A stretch of 64,000 bases of DNA from Litsea cubeba (lineage: Eukaryota; Streptophyta; Magnoliopsida; Laurales; Lauraceae), in contig WHSA01001085.1 of NCBI GenBank assembly GCA_012931725.1, forward strand, positions 155,344 to 219,343, in the 5' to 3' direction. A model generated the notes under the pieces. It saw only the letters and a program-made list of their open reading frames with translations. It did no database searches and was not told where the DNA came from. Position numbers and translations under genes: made by a program. Positions 32,355-42,577 of this stretch are shown here, in pieces (within the stretch, counting starts at the first letter, position 1; each line of letters opens with the position of its first letter).

Positions 32355-35300
32355 TCAAGAGGCAGCAGGCTCGGCGACAACCTCGTCCTCGATATCAATG
32401 ACTTCAACCGCAACTAGACCAGATTCAGTCACAGCAGCCTCTACTGGGGCCTTGGCTTGAGGAGCTTTGATCTCGGTGGGAGGAAGTTTAGTCTCAACGG
32501 TAGCCTTGAGGGGGACCTCGGCAGAAGGGGCAAAGCTCGTTTCCAAGCCTGGGAACTTGGGCGAATCTTTGAAGGACGGATGGTCCTCCGAGACGCCTGC
32601 CTCCTTCTGTCATGCCCCCAGACCGAGGACCCGTTAACAAGACCTTAATCCGGGGTCGTGGCGCGATGGGCCGGAAAATTCCGCCCGCACACGCTAGTTT
32701 CCCACAGGTTTCCGCGGTAAGGATCCTCAAAATTCGATCCAACAGTGATTATTAAGAATCACATTCACACAAATAAATTATACGGAAGCATTGTAGCAAA
32801 CATAAAAGTCCATAACATATGAGTATGATGAGAACGCACAAGACTAGAATCAAAATGAGAAACATTCTATAGATGGGCCCCAATGTTAGTTCCAAGTTTA
32901 ATACAAAAGTCAAGTTAGCCAATAATTACAATTTCCCCAAAAAGAATAAGCCACAATGGCTACAACAAAATCCCAAAAAGAATCTCTCCAAAAAGGTGAT
33001 CGAAGCTCTGAAATCCACCCGACGTCTAAACGACATCATCGGGCTGCGACTCGCGTTCCACAAGAACTATAGGTTCCGCCTCGAAGTGCGCCTCAACGGC
33101 AAGGGGCTCAACATCTGGCACCAAGCAAAAAGGGTCAGACACGACGGTCTGGCAAGCAAATAAAATAAATAATAGGATGATAGAAAGAGTAAAACATTAA
33201 ATATGAGAACCACGTTTAAAACCCTCAATATTAGAAATGACGAGATAAAGATCAATTTCTTAAATATTAAAGAATCCAAGACTATAATAAGTGAAATAGA
33301 CAAGAACCATAAGATAAGACATCAAACATATAAAACATTGGCAAACCACGTATAGCTAAATTCTCCTATTACCGAAGTAACGGGAGCAGATAGAAACCGT
33401 AGCCACAAATCGTGGATCGGAACGAACAAAGTCGTTATCAAACAGAACCGTAGCCACTACACCTGGGACCGGAAATAAAATCGTTGCCATGGTTGGTACA
33501 GACAGAGTCCAAGCTACAGTTGGCAGATAATTTAAAGATTCCAAGCCGGATGATCAGTCCGACAAGGTAACCTAAGCTTAGTGGTGCCATTAGAGTAAAA
33601 GTTTGAAACTTCATAGTAATATAAATCCGTTCATAAAGATATATTTCCCAAAATCGATAAGAAAACTACTCCGAACAAATACATATCTCACATATCGATG
33701 AATCCGAGCAAAATAAACGAGTAGTCTTATCAATATCCATAAATGCGGTAAACCACCCCAAAGCATTCAAAAGATTTATGAATGAATCCGAGCAAAACCT
33801 TTTTACATGGAATGAATGTATGATGATTCAGCAGTCTAATGCGGGTCGTCTTGATATACATTTGACCCCTTTATTGTCATTAATAAAAAGTAATTTGGTG
33901 CCACCGAAGATCCTTGACAATTACAAGGGTGAAGTGTACATTTAGACTTGAAGGGTTCCCAAATGGTTTTGATCATAATTCAAACCACTTTACATAATGG
34001 TTCCAAGATTGTAAATGGGCTGAATGGGCTTCAATATAGAACAGGGGTTGGACTGAATTGGGCTTGAATATGGGCTGGAAGTGAACTTGAAAAATAATCC
34101 AATGAGTCCCCAAAAAGAATGGTTTAAACCTTTTTAAATTAGGCCCACATCTGGCCTTAACCCAAGCTCAAAATAGTCCTCAACCTGACCCAAAACAGTC
34201 CTTGAAATAGCCCAGATCAGACCTTGAAACAGGTCTAAATCAAGCTTTAAACCAAGCCCAAAACAGTCCTCAAATGGGCCAAAAATTAGATTTTGAAATG
34301 GATCCCTAAACCAGACCCTGAGCAGGCCCCCAGTCTGGACTGGGATCGCTCGAGCGACCCAAGGTCCGCTCGAGCGAAGCCCAGACAGAACCTGGGTCGC
34401 TCGAGCGAGGCCAGGCAGAACCTGGTTCGCTTGAGAGGCCCACTGGGTCGCTCGAGCGGACTGGGCTCTGTCCAGTCCGGCTCAGCTGGGTGTTTTTTCC
34501 CCCTTTTCAACTCTTTTACATTTCTTTTCTTTCTCCTTCTTTCATACACATTTCCAAGATCATTTGGACCCTTTCTTGACCTCCTCAACTCATCAAATCA
34601 CCATCCATTTAATCATTCCAATTAACCAAACACAATACTTTCAAATCAAAGATTTCCTTAATTCTTTGAACACAAGAACTTAACATAAGGAAGACTAAAT
34701 TTCAAGATGACCAAAGTGAAAACAAGCTTCCAATTCATTGTAAAACATTAACATGAGTGAAATCACACATGAACATTGCTTCATTCATCCAAAGTAAGTC
34801 TATAAATCATAAGAAGATTAGAACATAGGAATGAAATTCCATGAAATGAACTAAATAAATGGAATCATCATATTAAGTGAAGTATTCACTTGCCTCAAGC
34901 CAAGATGAGAGATAAATTACTCCTCAAACAATGCTCTAGGGTCTCAAGCTCCCAATCTACAAAAACCCCCAAAAGTTCCCCAAGAAGAACCCTAAAAATC
35001 AACATTTATAAATCTCCAAGGAAAACTCTTGCATGTGTGATGAAAACACTCTAAATGAAGAGGAAAACAAAGATTTCAAGTTTGGAAAGCCATTGCTAAC
35101 CATGAAGAACTCAAACAAAGAAGAGAAGCTTGAAAGGAAGCCTTGCCCTAGCTCAAATCCTTTGAAAAATGTGTCTTTGGAAAGCTTGGAGAGGGAGGAA
35201 GAAACCTAGGAGATCAATCCTTTAAGAGATCCTCAAGAGATGGGTGTTCTAGAGGAGAGAGAAAGTTGCTGGAAGAGGGAAAAACCCTTGGCTCCAAACC

Positions 35301-37854
35301 GTTGCAGGAAAAAGAGAAAATGAAGGAAGAAGAGAACTCATCTCTCTTATAAGATGGGTTTGTAGGTCCCAATCTTCACAAGGCTAAAAATGGCATTTAT
35401 GGGCCCCGAATGGAAACGACGAAGAAGGCAAAAACGATCAGCGAAATATCTATTATCCAAAAAGAATATTTTTGTCAAATTTTTAAAATTTTCGAAATTT
35501 GGGTACAGATTTTGTGTGAAAGGTCAGTTTTGCTCTTTTTCTCGAAAAAACGCGATTTCTGATCATTAAATCCAATTGGCCAAAACATGAAAGTTGATAA
35601 TCTAAATGAAATGAGTCAAATTAAACAAAATTTGGGATTTTACAAAGATCAAGGTTAAACCCTACAGGTTCACACACAACACATAGGCGCCCCGGCCCGC
35701 GTCAAGCCTAAGCCAACGATTCTCAAAACTTCCCAAAGCTAATCAAACATTCTAATCTAGCTTAAGAAAATAAGCCAATCGTCTGCTAATCCCACTTGTC
35801 AACTAATCACAATTAAAATGAAATTAAATAATCCAAACCTGGGTCGGGGTCTGACACCTTCAGAGCCGCGCGCCATCCCATTTCCCAGGTCTTGTTCCTC
35901 ACTTTGATGACCTGAGCTTTGTAATGGACCGTGGCCTGCGCCCCCCCTCCCCCCCCCCCCCTCAAAAGAAGCGTCGCACTCCAACTAAAGCTTGGCCTCA
36001 GCTTCCTCCTTTAGCTTAACAATCTCGGCCAACCTCTCGTCCCCGGCCCGGAATCTAGCCTCAATATCGTTCTTTTGCCTCTCCAAAGAGGCCTCGAGCT
36101 CGACCGCCTTCTTCTTCTTAGCTTCGGCCTCCGACTCAGCTTGTTGTTCTCGCCTTTGAGCTTCTCAAACTTGACCTTGAGGCCGTCTTTTATTTCCTCC
36201 ATATGCTTCGCCGCCTGAGTCATGTCGCTCAGCTTCTTCTGGAGGGTTTTATTCACAGCCTCCAGCTTGGAGAGTGCTGGGCCGTTCTTATGAAGCCGGT
36301 CCAAGGCGACCATGCATTTCTACACTGACTGTTAAACAAGCAAAGCGTTAGAAAAAATAATGACCGAGATGGAATACTTAAAACAGAAAATAAAAAAAAA
36401 GATTCAGGCGGACTTATCGCAAGGTTCGACTGCAGACACAACAGCATCAGCTTGGTGTTGTCATACTCGTCCAACTGAGCGACATCCAACGGCAAGGCAC
36501 AGGCCTGCCCGAGCGCCCCGAGAACGAAGGGATTGATCCCCAACCGTCATTGGCCTCTTGGGCTCCAGCAAAAGATCCGGCTTCCAGAGTGCCGGAAAGT
36601 TGGACCGCCACACCACAAGCGGGTCGGACCCCCCTCTACTAGGGCTGCAGTTATGATTCTCTTTCCGGTCCGAGCCTCCACCAGCGCAGCTTTGGTGGCC
36701 CGCTTCCGAACCTAGGTATTTGTCTGCGGTTCGAAGGCAGTTGCAGTGGCAGGGACACCCTGCATCGACTGGAGGCGGAGAAGCCACGGAAGGTGTGGGG
36801 ACATCGACAACAGCCGAGGTTGGAGGTGCTTGAGAAGATTGACCCCCAAATGCCAAGGCTTCTAGATCGGCCACTACGAGACACCTTTTTCGCCCCATCT
36901 CCTCCCCTGCCGGACTTGACGAAGGAGACCGAACTAAGTGGAGCGACTTCCTCCTCCTTGGAGGGATCTTGGGCGACTCTAACTCTGATGTAGAGGCCTC
37001 AACACTAGATGCAGCTCGACGCTCTGCTTCGGTCTCGGCCGGTTCTGGCTCTTCCTTGACTTCGAGTGCAAGAGCCGAGCTCGGATCACTCCTCCTCTTG
37101 AAGTAGGATCGGTATTTCGGCGTGTAACCGAGAAGCGACCAAGCTGCTTTATCTTCGTGGCCGTGGTAGTCTTTCACGGCCCGAAACCAAGCCTTCTTTT
37201 TAACCCAGCCGACTCGCTAAGCCTCTTGCCTCCTTTGAATGACGCCTGCACAGCAAACAGAAGGCGTTAGCTCGGCAGAAGAAAGAGAGAAGAAAGGCAA
37301 ATGAAGTTCAAGAAGCGGTATTTACTTGGAGGAGCCTCGAGACGCCGAGGAACTCTGTACACTCTGTCCGCTTCATCCACGATGAATTCCCAGTTTCTCG
37401 AGACATACAAGCGGTCGTCCCCGGCGTACTTGCTCGAGTCCTCCAAGGCATGAACAAAACCCGACCGTTGTGGCTTAATCCGGAGGTAATAGGTATCACC
37501 TCCAGACTTGCACAAATCATAGACATCCTCGATGTCATGGACACCGAGGTCGACATCTAAAAGCCCATTGAGCTTTGCCATGGCCATGATGATTTTATAT
37601 CCATTCGGCATAAGCTGGTAAGGGCAGAGGTGCCACTTGCTCAGGTAGGTCCTAAGGAGATGGTGAATGGGGAACCGGACCCCACCCTCGGTTATGGCTA
37701 TTAATGGGAACGACATCCAGCTGTCAAAAAAAGTCCGATCATCCAGAGAGTCCAGATCAGCTGGCCTGACATGGACGCCCTCGGGTATATTATATACATT
37801 CCTAAACTCAGTTATCGTTCCTGGGGTCTCTAGCCAATAGCTATATGATCCCAT
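32355..37854 (-). pseudogene. Antisense intron-containing gene of A: Transposase_28-like plus coiled coil, split by F2
   Basis: Exon 1 (37854-37326) opens MGSYSYWLETPG and contains GGVRFPIHHLLRTYLSKWHL and PYQLMPNGYKIIMAMAKL, the layout of the Pfam 'Putative gypsy type transposon' (Transposase_28) domain. The intron starts GTAAAT and ends TGTGCAG before 37245; it lies at phase 1, exactly as in B2. Exon 2 (37245 to about 36420) has DYHGHEDKAAWSLLGYTPKY and a Pro/Ser-rich linker, with one stop and a frameshift. Exon 3 (36333 downward) is a coiled coil (KTLQKKLSDMTQAAKHMEEI), interrupted at 35857 by F2 and resumed at 32607 to the stop at 32355. The exon 2 donor has mutated from GT to AT. It reads against pol. 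Its role is unknown. Confidence 0.82.
32608..35856 (-). mobile_element. F2: 3.2-kb solo LTR inside the antisense gene of A
   Basis: Read on the minus strand it starts TGTCAGACCCCGACCCAGG and ends GGGGGCATGACA. CCTTC flanks it (32603-32607 and 35857-35861). It is F1's relative: it has GCTCGAGCGACCC-type words at 34340-34460, a TATAAG box near 35350 and shared AT-rich middle parts (33530-33590 matches 23520-23570 reversed). Small frames at 32873-33163 and 34293-34625 have no family features. Its insertion separates the last 84 codons of the antisense gene from the rest. Confidence 0.87.
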
Positions 37855-38135
37855 TTTGAAGAAACTATAAGAAGGAAGGACAGGGATCGAAAAGGGGAGA
37901 AAACCCTAGAAGAAACCCTAATCGCAGAAATGGCAAGGCGGAATAGAAGGACTTAGGAAGACAAGATGGACGAGAAGTGAGATTGAGGCTCGGGCTAGCA
38001 GATGGCTCGATCTCAGCAGCACTTCTCTTCAGACGATCTCTCTCCCGCTCCGCAAGATCTCCCTTCTGCTTTGCAAATTTCAGAGTGAAAGTAAAGAAGA
38101 AGAAGAAAGGAGGGCACCCTTACTTATAATGGAAA
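37855..38135 (-). promoter_or_regulatory. Likely promoter and leader of the antisense gene of A
   Basis: On the minus strand an ATTATAAGTA box (38121-38130) lies about 270 bases before the ATG at 37854, followed by a pyrimidine-rich leader (TTTCTTCTTCTTTACTTTC). The corresponding box in B2 lies 223 bases before its ATG. The conserved distance supports a separate promoter, not read-through from the LTR. Confidence 0.55.
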
Positions 38136-38512
38136 AGAGGTGCCTTCTTTAAGCGCCGTTTCCAAATTTCGAAAATGTCGCATCGATTACCATACGCGCC
38201 TCTTCGAAATGGCAGGGCAACCAATCAGGCGGTGACACGTAGTGCCGTCAACCAGTTTTTCGCGTCAATCATGACACGACAATTAATACCTCGGGCATGC
38301 GAAGCGACATCGGATAGAGATGAAGCGTCAGCAACCTTAACCAAGATGAGATTCAAGATTTTGATATTCAAATGGATTTCCCCAGCTCGGGTTGAAAGCA
38401 GCTACCTCGGCAGCACGGTCCTCCACCGTCAACCCCGGAAGATTCTCCCACCTTATATCTTCCGACCTCAAAGAGTTAAGGAACTCTAAGAGCACAAAAG
38501 TTACGGGGTAAT

Positions 38513-39297
38513 TGTGTGGGGATATTTCTAAGATACCGAGATTACATCAGCTCCGGTAATTGTACCAGCTAATCATGTCTCAACATCGGCCACACGCACC
38601 TCGGCAGCAGTGCCAGGGCGCCAACCGAGATCAAGGTCACTCCCGACCTCGGTCGCTCCCGATCGCGGCTTCGTATCTCGGTCTCGGTGACGCATCTCGG
38701 CAACGATACCAGAAAGCTAGCCGAGACAAGCATTGACAGCTGTGCACAACCACAAAATGAGACGTGTGACAAGACCTGGGCACGCATAGGAGTACGCCAT
38801 GCCGCCCATAGTTCCCGACAGAACGGCATCCAGCGACTACGTGCACATCAGGGTATGGGCTCCAGGCAAAGCCCGATGGGACTAGGCCCAAAAGTCAACA
38901 AGGTAAGGCCCGATAGGACTGCCATTTAATGAAAGGTGGGCTGATGGGACTGCAATTAAGGAAAGGTGATGATGGGCCGGTATTTCTCAAAAGTACCAGT
39001 TAGAGTCATGGGACTCCTCACCCTCCTTTCTCCTAAAAATAGAGAACTACTCTCCTGCTCAGGTAATAGACAATATCATACCTATAGCCGTTACTCTTTC
39101 TCTCTAAAATCTCAATCCTACTGTTGAGGTCTTGAACTAACATAGACATCGGAGAGCCTTGCACTGACTACAGCCATGGTCTTTGACTGTTGTTTTTCCT
39201 TTTCCCTTTTCAGGTTCAAGGCATTCTACCTTCATCAAGGAGAGCTAAACCTCATCCTAATCCATATCACAAAGTCCGTAATATTTAGGCACTTACA
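38513..39297 (+). repeat. 3' LTR of A
   Basis: Partner of 20369-21154. It starts TGTGTGGGGATA and ends CACTTACA, with GGTAG next to it. The TATA box is changed to CTAAAAATAG near 39035. The preceding AAAAGTTACGGGGTAAT (38496-38512) sits where the purine tract of B1 and B2 lies. Confidence 0.95.
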
Positions 39298-40618
39298 GGT
39301 AGCATAACAAAAGTAACTCTCTGCAAGTGGTAGTGGAACAACCACTAACCACGGAGGCAGTGAAACGACCATTGCGGGGAGAGAGACGCCCTAGCAAAGA
39401 AAAAAACTCATTAGAGGCGTTGGGTTAAGTCTAGCAAAGGCAAAGCCACAGAACCACGAAGGCAACACGACGGCCCAGTAAAGGCAGAGAAGCATTGGTC
39501 GAAAATGGGAAATAAAGGATCCGGTAAGCCCGGGTCGATGGCTCTTAGGCCGCGACCCAGAAAAATGGATCAGTAATAAATGTCCGAACCAACCTGATGC
39601 AACCCACGAAAATAAAAGAATTCTTTATACAGCAACAACAAACAAACAACAATTTTACAAAAAAGGGGGAGAAGAATTTTATTTCAGGCTTTGCAAAGAA
39701 AGCAGAACATCCTCAATAAAACTGTGGGCCTCGAACTCCATGGAAGATAGATGGCTAGTCCGGAACTCTTCGAGAAAAGCAGGGTCGGATGATAAGTTTT
39801 TGCAGATCAGCATCCACCAAATTCAAGGATTGTTCAAGATCCTTAGCCTTGGAAGAGTCGATCCCCAAATATTATTCCTTCACCACGGCATCAAGGTCAG
39901 AAGCCTCCCTCACCAAGGACAAGCGATGAGACTGCAGTCATTCTAGTTGGGACCACAGTTGTTCCAATTGAGCCACTAGCTCCTCTTCAGACTTGATAAC
40001 CCTAGCAAGATTGGCTTGCTTAGCGTTAAGATCTTGGGAGGCCGAGTCTAGCAAAGGCCCACCAATCACAATCTTTTTACGAATGACAGAATGCTCCGAC
40101 TCTAGGGCCGCCCTCTTGCCAAGAAGTATGGGCCAGATCATTTCCAAGACGGGTCCTTTAGATGACCGTGTGGGCTCCGCATAGAGTGACAAAACCCGCG
40201 CAATCTTCGGACCGATTGAAAAGAGAGAATCGCCTGATGATTGCACCACCTTCAGCGGAGAGGCGAGTATTTCCTCATAGTAAGCCAAATCCTCCGCCAG
40301 CTCAAATAAAGGGAACATGTGAGTCACATCTAAAAACAGTCGTAGGACGCCAACTGCTACCAATAGACGACGAAAAAGGGCAGGTGAGCTATTAGCTAAT
40401 GAAGGGATCACCAAGCTGTGGGAGTCACCTAAAGGAAAAACGGAAAGCAGTGTGATCCGCCACACACAAAAAAAGGGGGAAAAGAAAAAGGAGGAGGGCA
40501 TGAAAATCCTTACCAAAATAGGGGACAATAGGAAGGAGCCCCTCTCCGGAGCGAATCCCGGTCACTGGTACCGTAATGCCCGATACCTCCATTTGAGGAC
40601 TGTCGAGAGAAGCCGAGA
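39298..40618. other. Segment 3 of the older sequence E
   Basis: It begins with A's second GGTAG and ends where Copia LTR homology begins (about 40619, ATATTAATTGAGCC). Bases 39303-39678 have no frame; 39679-40594 hold a minus-strand gene remnant. Confidence 0.6.
39679..40594 (-). pseudogene. Two-exon minus-strand gene remnant with C-terminal coiled coil (E)
   Basis: A first short coding piece starts ATG at 40594 (MEVSGITVPVTGI) and ends at a GTAAGG donor near 40513. The intron ends TTTCCTTTAG near 40430 and the frame continues GDSHSLVIPSLANSSP, LFELAEDLAYYEEILASPL and a coiled coil (SASQDLNAKQANLARVIKSE, ELVAQLEQLWSQLE) to a TGA at 39938. The helical reading goes on past that stop with a second TAA and a frameshift and ends FEAHSFIEDVLLSLQSLK at 39679, with AATAAA at the end. 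No family is recognised. The general design, an antisense-type gene with introns and a coiled coil in a repeat, resembles the genes of A and B2. The 5' part may be lost at 40618. Confidence 0.5.
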
Positions 40619-41026
40619 AGATATTAATTGAGCCTTCTTTTTAAAACTTGATTGAAGTTTTTCATTAAAACATTTTGAGCATTCATCTTTGCATTACATA
40701 AAGTGCTGTATGAGTTAGATTTACACTTTCGTATCAGCCAAATTAAGAGGCATTGTAATTTGAGCTTTAATTGTATCTCTTCAAGTGCTTGTGTCGACAC
40801 TTCTTTGAGAAACTCAATCTTATTGTATAGGTTATTGCTTAGCTTAAGAAAAGCACAAGTGTAAGGTTAGGGGTGAACCATAAAACCCAAGAGGTTATTA
40901 CTAAGCCTTGAAAAGCATAATGTAGAGATTATTGCTTAGCCTTAGAAAAGCATTGTGTAAAGGTTATTGCTTAGACTAGTTGAAAAGCATAGATAGTGGA
41001 AATCCGGTGGGGTGTTGGATCATAAG
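40619..41026 (+). repeat. Copia 5' LTR, part 1 (interrupted by B2)
   Basis: Aligns with 7095-7465: TTGATTGAAG, GCATTCATCTTTGCATTA, GAGCTTTAATTGTATCTCTTC and GGTTATTGCTTAGC units. It breaks at CATAAG (41022-41026 ATAAG). The LTR resumes at 49703 after B2. The 5' start of the LTR is missing at 40618, where E sequence joins it. Confidence 0.8.
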
Positions 41027-41984
41027 TGTAGGTGCAGAAAATAATGACCCACAATGAGATGGTGCCTTACAGGACTTATCCGAGAAGATGATGGTGTCTG
41101 GGAGTAACTGGATGCCGTCCGGAAGCCTGAAAGGGAATAGCAAACGGTCAGAGGACCCTGGCCTGGGCGGCGCAAGGCTCTCCGATGCCAAAGTCAGTAT
41201 GGGAACTGGAACAATGGAAGGAGGGGGAGAAGAGAGACAGAGTAAGGGCTCTGTGAATGAGATTGTGCGTACCTTGCATGGTGCATGGAGTTCTATTTAT
41301 AGAGGTTTGGATCGTATCTTTCAGAAGATATCTTGGTGTGGGTCCCATGATTCGACTGGGAAGTCATGATCAGCCCACAAAGTAATAAATGCAGTCTAAT
41401 CCGGCCCACTCAGCATTTAATGCTAGTCGGGTCAGCCCACATTGCATTAAATGCGTGTCTTGTTGGGCCAGATTGTGTTGGGCGCCTTTGGCGGTTGGAG
41501 TACCAGTGGATCTGCCCTCGGGCCTTGCCCTGATGTGGCCTCAGCCGCTGGATGCCGCCATGTCAGCGATCTGGTGAAGATAGCGGGCGGCTGGATGTCG
41601 TGTCTGTCCCACTAGCTCGTGACCCTATCTCTCCACGTGCCTGATGACGTGGGGAATGAGGGGCGCAAGTGAAGGTTCTTTCTTGCTTCGGCTACTGCCC
41701 TGGCTTCTTCAGCCGAGGTAGCTTCAGCCGAGGTAGGGCTTTCTGCCGAGATGGCATCCGGGGTGGCCCAACCGAGGTGGACTCCTCGCCGAGATGACGC
41801 CCGAGGCGGGCCAGTTCGGCGCTAAGGGCCCGGAGCTGCCTGACTTCGGCCGGACCTCCTGTCCTGGTAGCCGAGGTGAGATTGGTGCCACGTAGATGGC
41901 GCGCGGATGGCACGTGAGAATGCTTAGTCCCATCTGATGGCTGTGATTAGCTTAATCCTGTAGCTCTGGAAATCTCCCCACACA
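41027..41984 (-). repeat. 3' LTR of B2
   Basis: Minus strand: starts TGTGTGGGGAGATTTCC at 41984 and ends CACCTACA at 41027, 958 bp. A TATAAATA box lies at 41294-41301. The GCATCGGAGAGCCTTGCGCC motif (near 41168-41187) is shared with B1. The purine tract GAAGCTAGGGGGCAAT (41985-42000) precedes it. Confidence 0.9.
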
Positions 41985-42354
41985 ATTGCCCCCTAGCTTC
42001 TGACCTCGCGTTAGAGCGTCAGTGCCGTGAGGTCGGGAGCTATGTGCCGGGTCTATCTGGGGAAAAAGCCCCTTTCGTCCTGACTCGCTGTCGCTTCGGA
42101 TGTTCGAGGCAATAAATGGCGTCCCCTATTCAATGCTGAAGACAGGTCGACGGCTCCACGCGTCATCTCCTGGCTAGTTGTCTGTCTCCTCGAGGTCGTA
42201 CGCGCCGTCTCGTCAGGGGCGTAATCAATTTTTGAAATGATTTGCGCGCCGTTTCGTCAGGGGCGTAATCAATTTTTGAAATGATTCGCGCGAAATCCCA
42301 GGGGGCGCCCCCTGGCGCGCCCAATTAGGGTTTCTGGAAAGGGGGCCTCTCTGC

Positions 42355-42577
42355 TATATATAGGGCAGTCGAGGCCCGCTTCACCCTTCGTTTGCTATTC
42401 TGAATCAGAGGCGAGCATCAGAGGTGGGCAAGCTACTGTGTGGGAGCTTCATCTGAGAAGTGGTGCGCTGCTGAAGTTGAGTCTCTTTGCTGCCCAGCAT
42501 CTTCGTTCTGCTTCCGTAAGTTCCTTCTGCCTTGCCTCTTCTTCTGCGGGTTTCTCTGTTTTTAGACTGGGATAGGA
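42355..42577 (+). promoter_or_regulatory. Promoter, leader and leader intron of the antisense gene of B2
   Basis: A TATATATAGG box (42355-42364) is followed by a 213-base leader. It contains a likely intron from GTAAGTTCC (42516) to TGTTTTTAG (42565), ending 12 bases before the ATG at 42578. The box faces away from the LTR promoter and toward pol, so the gene is set up for its own transcription. Confidence 0.65.

Larger units (their letters stand above)
20369..39297 (+). mobile_element. A: full-length Tat-like Gypsy retrotransposon, 18.9 kb with nested insertions
   Basis: LTRs at 20369-21154 and 38513-39297 are flanked by GGTAG (20364-20368 and 39298-39302), so this is one insertion. Internal order: leader, gag, protease, RT, two RNase H regions, integrase, tandem repeats, an antisense gene, purine-rich tract, 3' LTR. 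Nested inside are F1 (21192-24589), a hAT-like MITE (24958-25991) and F2 (32608-35856); without them A is about 11.2 kb. Many stops and frameshifts in gag-pol show that it can no longer move by itself. The lack of a chromodomain, the PLSSPWPF...DIVGPL integrase core and an antisense gene near the 3' end fit Tat. Confidence 0.93.
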
